Positions 31,089 through 38,618 of a stretch of DNA of 49,629 nt are shown in pieces. The stretch lies in NCBI GenBank assembly GCA_016932385.1, contig JAFGCY010000099.1, positions 1 to 49,629 on the forward strand. Direction: 5' to 3'. How positions within the stretch are numbered: position 1 is the first letter of the stretch; each line of letters begins with the position of its first letter. Under the pieces are notes generated by a model that had not been told where the DNA came from, made no database searches, and saw only the letters and a program-made list of their open reading frames with translations. The translations under genes were made by a program, and so were the position numbers. The stretch is from a bacterium. GTDB lineage: Bacteria; 4484-113; JAFGCY01.

Positions 31089-31970
31089 TCAGCCCTGGGC
31101 GGTTTGGCCCGGCGGATCCTCCGTGCGCAAGGCCGGCTTGGCACTGAGACTGCCGCCGGCCCCGCCGACGACTCCCAATCCCGACGACGGCTCCGGCTTG
31201 CAGATGCCCGTCTTGCTGGGATTGCGGCAGAACTCCACGAAATGCTTGACTTCCGGCGTCAGTTCAACCAGCCGCTCGATCTCGTCCAGGGCCTCATTGC
31301 GCGGCATGCTGCGCCGGAACATCAGACGGTAGCTGTGCTTCAGCGCCGTCAGCCCCTCCTCCGACACCCCGTTGCGCACCAGGCCGATGCGGTTGAGCCC
31401 GCGCACGGTGGCCGGCGGCGCGCCTTGCACCATGCAGTAGGGCGGCACATCCTGCATCACACCCGCCGTCCCGCCGATCATCGACAACGTGCCGATACGC
31501 ACAAACTGGCGCACCGCCGCCATGCCGCCGATCACGGCCCGATCCTCGATCTGGATGTGCCCGGCCAGCTGGACGTAATTGGACATGATGATGTGGTTGC
31601 CCAGGCGGCAGTCGTGGGCCACGTGGACGCCGGACATGATCAGGTTGTCGTTGCCGATGCGGGTGATCCGCTCGTCATGCGCCCCGCGGCTGATCATCAC
31701 GAACTCACCGAAAGTGTTGCGGTCGCCGATTTCCAGAAACGCCGGCTCGCCCTTGTAGCTGAGGTCCTGGGCATCGGAGCCGAGTACGGCGCTGGTCTTA
31801 ATCCGGCAATGCGCGCCGATGCGCGTGTTGCATTCAATGACAACGTGGCTGCCGATTTCGGTATGGGGACCGATGTGTACGCCCGGCCCGATCATGGAAT
31901 AGGGCCCGATCGTGACGCCTTCTTCCAACTCGGCGTGCTCGTGAATTATCGCTGTTTTATGGATCCTCAT
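31089..31970 (-). CDS. lpxA: UDP-N-acetylglucosamine acyltransferase LpxA
   Basis: LpxA performs the first step of lipid A synthesis, which implies a lipopolysaccharide outer membrane. The protein has the left-handed beta-helix hexapeptide pattern (VTIGPYSMIGPGVHIGPHTE), the LpxA-type DLSYKGEPAFLEIGDRN, the catalytic His in GVHVAHDCRLGN, LAGHIQI and QDVPPYCMVQG. At 293 residues it exceeds the usual 262; the excess is a Gly/Pro-rich C-terminal tail. The His of E. coli AVHQF is Arg here (AVRQF). The ATG has no strong Shine-Dalgarno; TATGAT about 35 nt upstream may be its -10. No other lpx or fab gene is adjacent. Confidence 0.95.
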   Translation of the reverse strand: MRIHKTAIIHEHAELEEGVTIGPYSMIGPGVHIGPHTEIGSHVVIECNTRIGAHCRIKTSAVLGSDAQDLSYKGEPAFLEIGDRNTFGEFVMISRGAHDERITRIGNDNLIMSGVHVAHDCRLGNHIIMSNYVQLAGHIQIEDRAVIGGMAAVRQFVRIGTLSMIGGTAGVMQDVPPYCMVQGAPPATVRGLNRIGLVRNGVSEEGLTALKHSYRLMFRRSMPRNEALDEIERLVELTPEVKHFVEFCRNPSKTGICKPEPSSGLGVVGGAGGSLSAKPALRTEDPPGQTAQG

Positions 31971-32190
31971 ATGTACCCGCGGTCCGGCAACAGCGCCGTG
32001 CTGTAATCATAACACCGTGACGCCGCAGCGCGACCCGTGTTCAGTACCGGCGGTCTACACTTTCAAGTGATTTAATCAAGACTAAAGCAGCCCAAGCAAA
32101 CTATTTCGTTCCGTAATCGTCTAACATATTAGGAAAGCGGAATTAGTTGTCTCATTCCGATACCGGCATTTTTGAAAGGAGGTGACCGAC

Positions 32191-32706
32191 GTGGTTGATG
32201 ACAAGCTAATCGAAGCATTCGATACGATTCGTTCCGGCGTCTACATCGTAACCAGCGCCTATCGCAGGAAACCGGCTGGCTGTACCGTGGTTTGGCTGTC
32301 CCGCGTTTCGTTCGATCCTCCCCTGCTGGCGGTACACCTGGCCCCCGGCGGACATACCTTCGAGACGATCACCAAGGGCAAACGCTTCTGCGTGAACATC
32401 CTCGGCGATTCCGGCCTGCTGTTGGCCCGTGCGTTCGGCTTCGCTTCGGGCTCGACGCAGAACAAGTTCGAGGATATTCCCTACACTTCGAGCGCCAGCG
32501 GGTCGCCACTGTTGGAGTCCGCGATCGGTTACATCGACTGTAAGCTGCAAAGCATGACCCCGGTCGGCGACCATGTGATGGTCATCGGCGAGATCATCGA
32601 CGCGGCCCGGACCAGCGAAGAGCAGCCGATGATCTACGATCCGCATACCTTCTACGTGAAGGGTGGACTGCGCGTGGAAAGCCTGGGCCAGCAGGCCGGC
32701 GAGTAA
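32191..32706 (+). CDS. Flavin reductase-like FMN-binding protein
   Basis: These split-barrel proteins bind FMN and reduce it, or use it, with NAD(P)H. The 171-residue protein has the family pattern: a first strand SGVYIVTSAYRRKPAGCTVV, SFDPPLLAVHLAPGGHTFET, GKRFCVNIL and, near the end, IGEIIDAARTS and YDPHTFYVKGGLRV. GTG 32191 is chosen because a near-perfect Shine-Dalgarno (AAAGGAGGTGA, from 32176) ends about 5 nt before it; the GTG at 32182 lies inside that site. The 220-nt upstream stretch is A/T-rich and probably carries the promoter, but I cannot assign it with confidence. The partner enzyme is not visible; it converges with gcvPB. Confidence 0.8.
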   Translation: MVDDKLIEAFDTIRSGVYIVTSAYRRKPAGCTVVWLSRVSFDPPLLAVHLAPGGHTFETITKGKRFCVNILGDSGLLLARAFGFASGSTQNKFEDIPYTSSASGSPLLESAIGYIDCKLQSMTPVGDHVMVIGEIIDAARTSEEQPMIYDPHTFYVKGGLRVESLGQQAGE

Positions 32707-32748
32707 TCGCAGCAACCCGCTCACCGGTCTATCCGTCGGACGGCGCGG

Positions 32749-34242
32749 CTATTTGGCTTCGGCCGCGGAGGCCGTATTCGCGGGCGGTATCCACCGGGCG
32801 TTCAGCTGCCGGGCGGCCTGGGTTTCATCCAGGTGCGTCACGGCCAGGTTCTCCAGGCGCTTCAGCTGCTCGGGATCGGTTTTCGCCAGTTCGGCATAGC
32901 GCAGCATCGCCGCGATGAACTTATCCAGGGTTTCCAGGCTCTCGGTCTCGGTCGGCTCGATCATCAACGCCTCGTGCACGATCAGCGGGAAGTAGCAGGT
33001 CGGCGCGTGGAAACCGTCGTTGAGCAGGGCCTTGGCGATATCTTTGGCGTGGATATCGTAATCCTTGAAACCGTCGGCGCTGGCGACAAACTCATGCATG
33101 CAGTGCCGGTCGGCGTAGGGAATCTGATAGGCATGCTTCAGCTTGGCTTGGACATAGTTGGCGTTGAGAATCGCGTGCTCGGCCACGCGCCTCAGCCCGT
33201 CCGGGCCCAGCATGCGGATGTAGGCCCAGGCCCGCACCAGGACCAGGAACTGCCCGTGGTGCAACTTGATCCGGCCGATGCTGTGCTCCGGCTTGTGCCA
33301 CGCATAGCCGTCGCCGGACCGGGCGGCCAGCGGATAGGGCAGGAATTCCGCCAGGTGCTCGCGAACGCCGATCGGCCCGCTGCCGGGACCGCCGCCGCCA
33401 TGCGGCGTGGAGAACGTCTTGTGCAGGTTCAGGTGCACCAGGTCGAAGCCCATATCCCCGGGCCGCGTCAGGCCCAACAGGGCGTTGAGATTGGCGCCGT
33501 CGTAGTACAGCTGCGCGCCGACGTCGTGCAGGCGCTCGGCCACCGCCACGATGTTCTTCTCGAAGATACCGAGCGTGCTCGGGTTCGTCAGCATGATGCC
33601 GGCGATCCGGTCCGCGCCGTGCGTGCTGATCACGTCCTCCAACAGCTCCAGCGTCATCACGCCGCCATGGTTGACGCAGTCCACCTCGGCGACCTCGAAG
33701 CCGGACAGGTGCGCGCTGGCCGGGTTGGTGCCGTGGGCGCTGTCCGGCACGATCATTACGCGCCGGGCCGTTTCGCCGCGCTGCTCGAAGTACTTGCGGA
33801 ACACCAGCATGCCGGCGAACTCGCCCTGGGCGCCGGCGGCGGGCTGCAGGCTCGTCGCCGCCATACCGCAGATGTCGCTGAGCCAGACCTGCAGCTCGTA
33901 GATCAGCCGCATCAGCCCCGGCACGGTGGCCGCCGGCTGCGTCGGGTGGATATTGGCGAAGCCGGGCAGCATCGAGGTGGCTTCCGTCACCTTGGGGTTG
34001 TACTTCATCGTGCAGCTGCCCAGCGGGTAAAAGCCCGTATCGACGCCGTAATTAATCTGGCTGAGCTTGACGTAGTGGCGGACCAGCGTGGTCTCGTCCA
34101 CCTCGGGCAACGGCAGGCTGTCCGCGCGGACCAGTTGGGCGGGCAGGCCGGCGGTTCCATCGGGCTGGTGGCCGGCGCTGCGGACCTGGGTGCCGCGGCG
34201 GCCGGGCTGGCTGCGGTCGAAGATCAGAGTCGGTGCGGGCAT
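32749..34242 (-). CDS. gcvPB: Glycine dehydrogenase (decarboxylating) subunit 2
   Basis: GcvPB is the PLP-binding subunit of the split P-protein, which decarboxylates glycine and loads aminomethyl onto lipoyl-GcvH. The 497-residue protein has GFYPLGSCTMKYNPKVTEAT, IVPDSAHGTNPASA, LMLTNPSTLGIFE-like strands, YYDGANLNALLG and the PLP Lys at 275 in HLNLHKTFSTPHGGGGPG. Its ATG overlaps the gcvPA TAA by one base (TAATG), so the subunits are co-translated in equal amounts. The order gcvH-gcvPA-gcvPB is seen; gcvT is not in the window. Confidence 0.96.
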   Translation of the reverse strand: MPAPTLIFDRSQPGRRGTQVRSAGHQPDGTAGLPAQLVRADSLPLPEVDETTLVRHYVKLSQINYGVDTGFYPLGSCTMKYNPKVTEATSMLPGFANIHPTQPAATVPGLMRLIYELQVWLSDICGMAATSLQPAAGAQGEFAGMLVFRKYFEQRGETARRVMIVPDSAHGTNPASAHLSGFEVAEVDCVNHGGVMTLELLEDVISTHGADRIAGIMLTNPSTLGIFEKNIVAVAERLHDVGAQLYYDGANLNALLGLTRPGDMGFDLVHLNLHKTFSTPHGGGGPGSGPIGVREHLAEFLPYPLAARSGDGYAWHKPEHSIGRIKLHHGQFLVLVRAWAYIRMLGPDGLRRVAEHAILNANYVQAKLKHAYQIPYADRHCMHEFVASADGFKDYDIHAKDIAKALLNDGFHAPTCYFPLIVHEALMIEPTETESLETLDKFIAAMLRYAELAKTDPEQLKRLENLAVTHLDETQAARQLNARWIPPANTASAAEAK

Positions 34243-35606
34243 TAGAGCACCTCCTTCACGAGGGCCGTCAGCGCGGCGATGTCCTCGTCGGTGTGGACCT
34301 CGGTAAAAGCGAAGGTCAGGCAGTTTTTCAGCTCGGGATCAGCGCAGCCGCAAGGCTTGATGCCGGCGAGCATGCCCTGGGCCAGCGCGGCGTCGTAGAT
34401 CTCGTCGCGCTTGCCGGACGGGAACTTCAGCGTAAACTCGTTGAAGAATTGCTGGTCGCGGCAGGCACTCACCCCATCCAACGCGGTCAGCTGGGCCTGG
34501 GCTTTGAGCGCGTTGTCGTGGCAGATCGCGGCCAGCTGCCGGAAGCCCTCGCGTCCGACGGCGCCGAGATAAATACAGCTGCGCAACGCCAACAGCGCTT
34601 CGTTGCTGCAGATGTTGCTCGTGGCCTTCTCGCGGCGAATATGCTGCTCACGGGCCTGCAGGGTCATGACGAAGCCCTCGCCCGGCTGGCCGTCACGCTC
34701 GCAGGAGGTGCGACCGATCAGGCGGCCGGGCAGCACGCGGACGAGCTTCTCGCGGCAGGCTAGAAAGCCCAGCAGCGGGCCCCCGAAACCCATCGGATTG
34801 CCCAGGCACTGCGCCTCGCCGCAGACGATGTCCGCGCCCAGCTCGCCCGGCGTCTTGAGCAGGCCGGCGGCGAAGGGGTAAAACATCACGACGGCCAGCG
34901 CGCCGGCGGCATGCACTTCGGCGATCCGCTGCGCCAGGTCGGCGTACAGGTAGCCCAGGCAGTTCGGGTACTGGAACACCACGCACGCCGTGTGCTCGTC
35001 GAGGTGCGCGGCAATCGGACACTGGCCGTCCGGCGTGGCGTCGCCCGTCGCGACCTTGACCAGTTCCAACTCCATGCCGATGTTGTAGGTCTCGACAACT
35101 CTGCGGGCCTGGGCATCGACGTTCGGCGCGAAGATGACCTTATTGCGCTTGCCGCGGCCGGTCAGGGCCGCCATCAGCACGGCATCGGCCAGGACGGTGC
35201 CGCCGTCATAGCCACTGGCGTTGCTGACCTCCATGCCGGTCAGCAGGCAGATGTAGCTCTGGTATTCATAGATGCACTGCAGCATGCCCTGGCTGACTTC
35301 CGGCTGGTAGGGCGTATAGGCAGTGTAGAACTCGCCGCGGTGCGACAACTCGTCGACAACCGCCGGCACGTGGTGCGGATAGATACCGCCGCCGGCGAAG
35401 ACGCGGTTGAGCGGGATCGCGTTATGGTTCGCCAACTCGGCGGTGGCCCGGGCCAGGCCGGCCTCGCCGAGAGCGGGCGGAACGTTGAGATCACGGTTCA
35501 GGCGCAGCTCGGGCGGAATCGTGTCCAGCAAGTCCTCGAGCTTCTCGGCGCCGATCGCCGCCAGCATTTGCGCACGCTGCGCCGGCGTATGCGGAATGAA
35601 TGTCAT
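34242..35606 (-). CDS. gcvPA: Glycine dehydrogenase (decarboxylating) subunit 1
   Basis: GcvPA is the non-PLP half of the split glycine decarboxylase and helps form the active site and GcvH contact. The 454-residue protein carries the family sequences MTFIPHTPAQRAQMLAAIG, FAGGGIYPHHVPAVVDELS, FYTAYTPYQPEVSQGMLQ, GMEVSNASGYDGGTVLADAV and CGEAQCLGNPMGFGGPLLGF. The Shine-Dalgarno GGAG lies shortly before the ATG. It starts 24 nt after gcvH and overlaps gcvPB by one base. Confidence 0.96.
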   Translation of the reverse strand: MTFIPHTPAQRAQMLAAIGAEKLEDLLDTIPPELRLNRDLNVPPALGEAGLARATAELANHNAIPLNRVFAGGGIYPHHVPAVVDELSHRGEFYTAYTPYQPEVSQGMLQCIYEYQSYICLLTGMEVSNASGYDGGTVLADAVLMAALTGRGKRNKVIFAPNVDAQARRVVETYNIGMELELVKVATGDATPDGQCPIAAHLDEHTACVVFQYPNCLGYLYADLAQRIAEVHAAGALAVVMFYPFAAGLLKTPGELGADIVCGEAQCLGNPMGFGGPLLGFLACREKLVRVLPGRLIGRTSCERDGQPGEGFVMTLQAREQHIRREKATSNICSNEALLALRSCIYLGAVGREGFRQLAAICHDNALKAQAQLTALDGVSACRDQQFFNEFTLKFPSGKRDEIYDAALAQGMLAGIKPCGCADPELKNCLTFAFTEVHTDEDIAALTALVKEVL

Positions 35607-35630
35607 GTCAGGTGCTCCTTGCCGTCTGCG

Positions 35631-35999
35631 TTACTTTTCCATCGCGTCGTAGGCCGCCTGGTCCATCAACGAGGCCAGCACGCCTGTATCGGCCAGCTCG
35701 ATCTTCAAGAGCCAACCCGCTCCCTGCGCGTCCTGGTTGACCAGCTCGGGCTCGTCTTCCAGCCGCTCGTTGACGGCGACAACCTTCAGCGCCAGCTGAG
35801 TGTAGACCTCAGCCACGGCCTTGACCGACTCGACGGTACAGCAAACATCGCCCTGGGCAAACTCGGCGCCTTCCGCCGGCAGCTCGACGTAGGTGATGTC
35901 ACCCAACTCCTGCTGGGCATGGTCGCTGATGCCCAGGTAGTACTCACCGCCATCCTCGCGGATGTATTCGTGCGTTTTCGTGTAATAAAAGGTGGCCAC
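35631..35999 (-). CDS. gcvH: Glycine cleavage system H protein
   Basis: GcvH carries the aminomethyl group on its lipoyl-lysine between P-protein and T-protein. The 122-residue protein shows YTKTHEYIREDGGEYYLGIS, ELGDITYVELPAEGAEF and the lipoylation site with Lys60 in ESVKAVAEV. The start is GTG 35999, with AGGGGTG about 5 nt upstream. It is first in the operon, before gcvPA and gcvPB. No glycine-riboswitch core was recognised in the 120-nt upstream gap. Confidence 0.95.
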   Translation of the reverse strand: MATFYYTKTHEYIREDGGEYYLGISDHAQQELGDITYVELPAEGAEFAQGDVCCTVESVKAVAEVYTQLALKVVAVNERLEDEPELVNQDAQGAGWLLKIELADTGVLASLMDQAAYDAMEK

Positions 36000-36028
36000 A
36001 GTTCACCCCTGCGTTAAAGTGAAGCTTT

Positions 36029-36058
36029 ATTCTATTACGCGTAGCAAGGTTGTGCCAA
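36029..36058 (-). promoter_or_regulatory. Promoter of the gcvH-gcvPA-gcvPB operon
   Basis: On the minus strand TTGGCA (36058-36053) and TAGAAT (36034-36029) are spaced by 18 bp. Each matches the consensus at 5 positions. The predicted leader is about 25 nt and holds the Shine-Dalgarno. Confidence 0.6.
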
Positions 36059-36119
36059 CGGTCAAGCCCGGGCATTTTGCCGCGATTCCGCCGGGCGATT
36101 TTGCCGGTGCCCGCCGCCC

Positions 36120-36599
36120 TCAGCGCTTCTTCTTGAACGTGCCGAAGACCTCCAGCACGTGATAGCTCTCCTCGAAGCCCTGGGCGGTGCAGATGCGCTT
36201 GAGCATCCGGTGCAGCTCCTTGTCGCCGCTGAATTCGATCACCTCGCCGCTGTTGACGTCGATCAGGTGGTGGTGGTGGCCCTCGGTGTCGGCCAGCTCG
36301 TAGCGGTAGCTGTTCTCGTGCACGCGCGTTTTGAGCAGCATGCCGCTGGCCACCATCATTTCCAGCGTGCGGTAGACGGTGGCGCGGCTGACCACGCCGG
36401 GACTGGCCTCGTTCAACTCGTTGAGCACGTCCTCGGCCTGGAAATGCCAGCCGCGCTTGGCCAGCAGGAGGTCGATCATCGCCTTGCGCGGACGGGTCAG
36501 CTTGAGGTTCTGTTCCAGCAGGATCCGGTAAAACCGCTCGCGCATCCGGTCGTGAAATGGATTAGCAGGGGATGCGGGTTTTTTCTTCTTCGTCGTCAT
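36120..36599 (-). CDS. fur: Fur-family transcription regulator lacking the usual zinc cysteines
   Basis: Fur-type regulators repress metal uptake or peroxide genes when loaded with metal. The 159-residue protein has the winged-helix domain (RPRKAMIDLLLAKRGWHFQA; SRATVYRTLEMMVASGML, about 71-88) and the dimerisation domain. The HHHHL segment (108-112) is the regulatory metal region, but the usual CxxC after it is IDVNSGEVIEF, and only one Cys (137) occurs in the protein. The structural zinc site of typical Fur is therefore absent. It could be a Fur, Zur or PerR homolog; the metal cannot be predicted. TATAAT ends 6 nt before ATG 36599 with no Shine-Dalgarno, so the mRNA is probably leaderless. 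Confidence 0.85.
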   Translation of the reverse strand: MTTKKKKPASPANPFHDRMRERFYRILLEQNLKLTRPRKAMIDLLLAKRGWHFQAEDVLNELNEASPGVVSRATVYRTLEMMVASGMLLKTRVHENSYRYELADTEGHHHHLIDVNSGEVIEFSGDKELHRMLKRICTAQGFEESYHVLEVFGTFKKKR

Positions 36600-36605
36600 G
36601 TCTCA

Positions 36606-36611
36606 ATTATA
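36606..36611 (-). promoter_or_regulatory. Consensus -10 box for a leaderless fur mRNA
   Basis: TATAAT on the minus strand is followed by TGAGAC (6 nt) and ATG 36599. There is no Shine-Dalgarno. It lies between the mutL stop and fur, so fur is transcribed separately from mutL. Confidence 0.6.
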
Positions 36612-36639
36612 CATGAACGGGACCTACTGCGTCTCAATC

Positions 36640-38568
36640 TCATCTGAGAAACATCCGCCGCAGTTCTTCCACTCCCAGCCGGATCAGCGTCGGTCGCCCG
36701 TGGGGGCAGCTAAGACTGCTGCGGCGGCTGAGCAGCTGCTGAACCAGCGCATAACACTCGTCGGGCGGCAGCCGCTCGCCGGCCTTGATCGCGGCCCGGC
36801 AGGCCAGGCTGGCGGCTAGCTCCTTGATCTGGTCCGCCAGGAGCGTGCTGGTGTCCTGCTCCGCGAGTTCGCTGAACACGCCGTGGACCAGTTCCACCGT
36901 CACGCGGCCGGCCAACAGCAGCGGGACCTCGCGCACCACCAGGCTGGGGCCGGCGCCCAATTCGCAGGCGAAGCCCAGCGCGGTCAGCGCCGGACCAAAG
37001 GCCTGGACCAACTCGGCCTGGCCCGGCAGCAGCTCGATGATCAGCGGAAAGAGCAGCCGCTGGCGCATGCCGCCCCGCTGCTCGGCTTGCAGCCGTGCAT
37101 AGAGCCCCTCGAACAGGATCCGCTCGTGGGCCGCATGCTGGTCGATCAGGTAGACTTCGTGGTTCGTCGCCGCCAACAGAAAGCTGTCGCCGATCTGGCT
37201 GACCATGCCGATGCCGACTTCCGGCGGCCCGGACTCGGACGGGTGCGGCGCGGTGTATTGAGACACGGGCTGGCCGATACCCAGACTAACTGAGACAGGC
37301 TGGCCGGTGCTCGCGGCGGTCGGGGCCGGCGGACGGGGCCGGAAATCGATCGGCGCCGGCGGTGGCCCGGCCGGGGCAGGCGGTGCGGCCGGGTCCAGCG
37401 GCAGCGCCTGACCCTCCTCGTACAGCGGCAAGGCCTGGAAGCCGGGGGGGGTATCGGGATCGCTGCCGGGGTCGTCCGCCGGGGCAGCGCCCGGGAACTT
37501 CGCCGGCGCGATCACGGCGGCCAAACCCCGCGTCAGCTGGCGTTGACGAGCGGCGGCGGTCTGCCCCACGGCGCGGCTGACCGCGGTCCTGAGCAGGCTG
37601 TAGATCCCCTGCGGCTGGGCGAAGCTGACTTCCCGCTTCATCGGGTGGACGTTGACATCGATTTCCTCGGGCGGCAGCTCCAGAAAGAAGGCTCCCAGCG
37701 GAAATTTGCCCGCGCTCAGGAACTCGCGTACGGCATCGTCGACGGCCTTGTAGAGCAGCTTGTTGCCCACCGGCCGGCGGTTGATGAAATACCATTGCCG
37801 CTGCCGGTTATGCCGGTGGTACTGGGGCGGGCTGATGTAGCCGCTGACCGCCTGGGGCGGGAATTCGAAGTCCACCGGCACCAGCTTTTCACCTACCTCG
37901 CTGCCGAGCAGGTCCAGCAGGACCCCGTACAGGTCGCCATCGCCGGTGGTGCTGAGCACCGTGCGGTCCTGGCTGACCAGGCTCCAGCGCACCTCCGGGT
38001 ACGCCAGCGCGTAACTGCTGAGGAGCGTGCTGATCTGGCTGGTCTCGGACTGGCGGCTTTTCAGAAACTTCAGCCGCGCCGGCGTGTTGAAAAACAAGTC
38101 GCGGACTTCGAGCTCCGTGCCCGGCTGCAAATTGTCACGCTCATGCCTGACCAGCGCTCCACCGCTGACCTCCAGCCGCCCGCCCAACTCCTCGGCGGCA
38201 GTCCGGCTGGTCAGCGTCAGGTGCGAGACGGCGGCGATCGAGGACAAGGCCTCGCCGCGGAATCCCAGCGTCGTCAACGAGTAATAGATGTCGTCCAGGC
38301 CGCGGATCTTGCTGGTGCAGTGCGGCTTGACGGCCAAAGGCAGTTCGTCGAAGGGGATCCCCGCACCATTGTCGCTGACGCGGATCAACCGGCGCCCGCC
38401 ATCGGCAAGGCTGATTTCGATCTGGCTGGCCCCGGCGTCCAGTGAGTTTTCGATCAGCTCCTTGACCACGCTCAGCGGCCGGTCGATCACTTCACCGGCG
38501 CAGATGCGTCGGACTTCGTCCGGGGCAAGCTCAACAATCGCGCGGGCGCTTGGGAGGTTGTCTGCCAC
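36640..38568 (-). CDS. mutL: DNA mismatch repair protein MutL with endonuclease motif
   Basis: MutL links mismatch recognition by MutS to strand removal. The N-terminal GHKL ATPase has ELIENSLDAG (about 38-47), VSDNGAGIP (64-72) and TLGFRGEALSSIA (99-112). A Pro-rich linker (about 355-450) leads to the C-terminal domain, which carries DQHAAHERILFE (476-487), the DQHA(x)2E(x)4E metal-binding endonuclease motif absent from E. coli MutL, and a CPHGRPT near the end. This predicts a nicking MutL, consistent with a bacterium without MutH. No mutS is adjacent. The start is GTG 38568; TAAACT ends 6 nt before it and no Shine-Dalgarno is seen, so it may be leaderless. Confidence 0.95.
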   Translation of the reverse strand: MADNLPSARAIVELAPDEVRRICAGEVIDRPLSVVKELIENSLDAGASQIEISLADGGRRLIRVSDNGAGIPFDELPLAVKPHCTSKIRGLDDIYYSLTTLGFRGEALSSIAAVSHLTLTSRTAAEELGGRLEVSGGALVRHERDNLQPGTELEVRDLFFNTPARLKFLKSRQSETSQISTLLSSYALAYPEVRWSLVSQDRTVLSTTGDGDLYGVLLDLLGSEVGEKLVPVDFEFPPQAVSGYISPPQYHRHNRQRQWYFINRRPVGNKLLYKAVDDAVREFLSAGKFPLGAFFLELPPEEIDVNVHPMKREVSFAQPQGIYSLLRTAVSRAVGQTAAARQRQLTRGLAAVIAPAKFPGAAPADDPGSDPDTPPGFQALPLYEEGQALPLDPAAPPAPAGPPPAPIDFRPRPPAPTAASTGQPVSVSLGIGQPVSQYTAPHPSESGPPEVGIGMVSQIGDSFLLAATNHEVYLIDQHAAHERILFEGLYARLQAEQRGGMRQRLLFPLIIELLPGQAELVQAFGPALTALGFACELGAGPSLVVREVPLLLAGRVTVELVHGVFSELAEQDTSTLLADQIKELAASLACRAAIKAGERLPPDECYALVQQLLSRRSSLSCPHGRPTLIRLGVEELRRMFLR

Positions 38569-38574
38569 GTTATA

Positions 38575-38580
38575 AGTTTA
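38575..38580 (-). promoter_or_regulatory. Possible -10 box for a leaderless mutL mRNA
   Basis: TAAACT on the minus strand is separated from GTG 38568 by TATAAC (6 nt). It agrees with TAnnnT and with the spacing seen at fur, purE and others. Confidence 0.4.
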
Positions 38581-38618
38581 CAGCACACGAGCACCGATCA
38601 AACCGGGGCTGTGACCGG

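Noticed and set aside
32833..34245. 470-codon plus-strand frame opposite gcvPB
   Set aside because: GcvPB on the other strand is certain; the frame is His/Arg/Gln-rich with no recognisable domain.
36000..36119. Glycine riboswitch upstream of gcvH
   Set aside because: The promoter leaves a leader of only about 25 nt and no aptamer core is visible.
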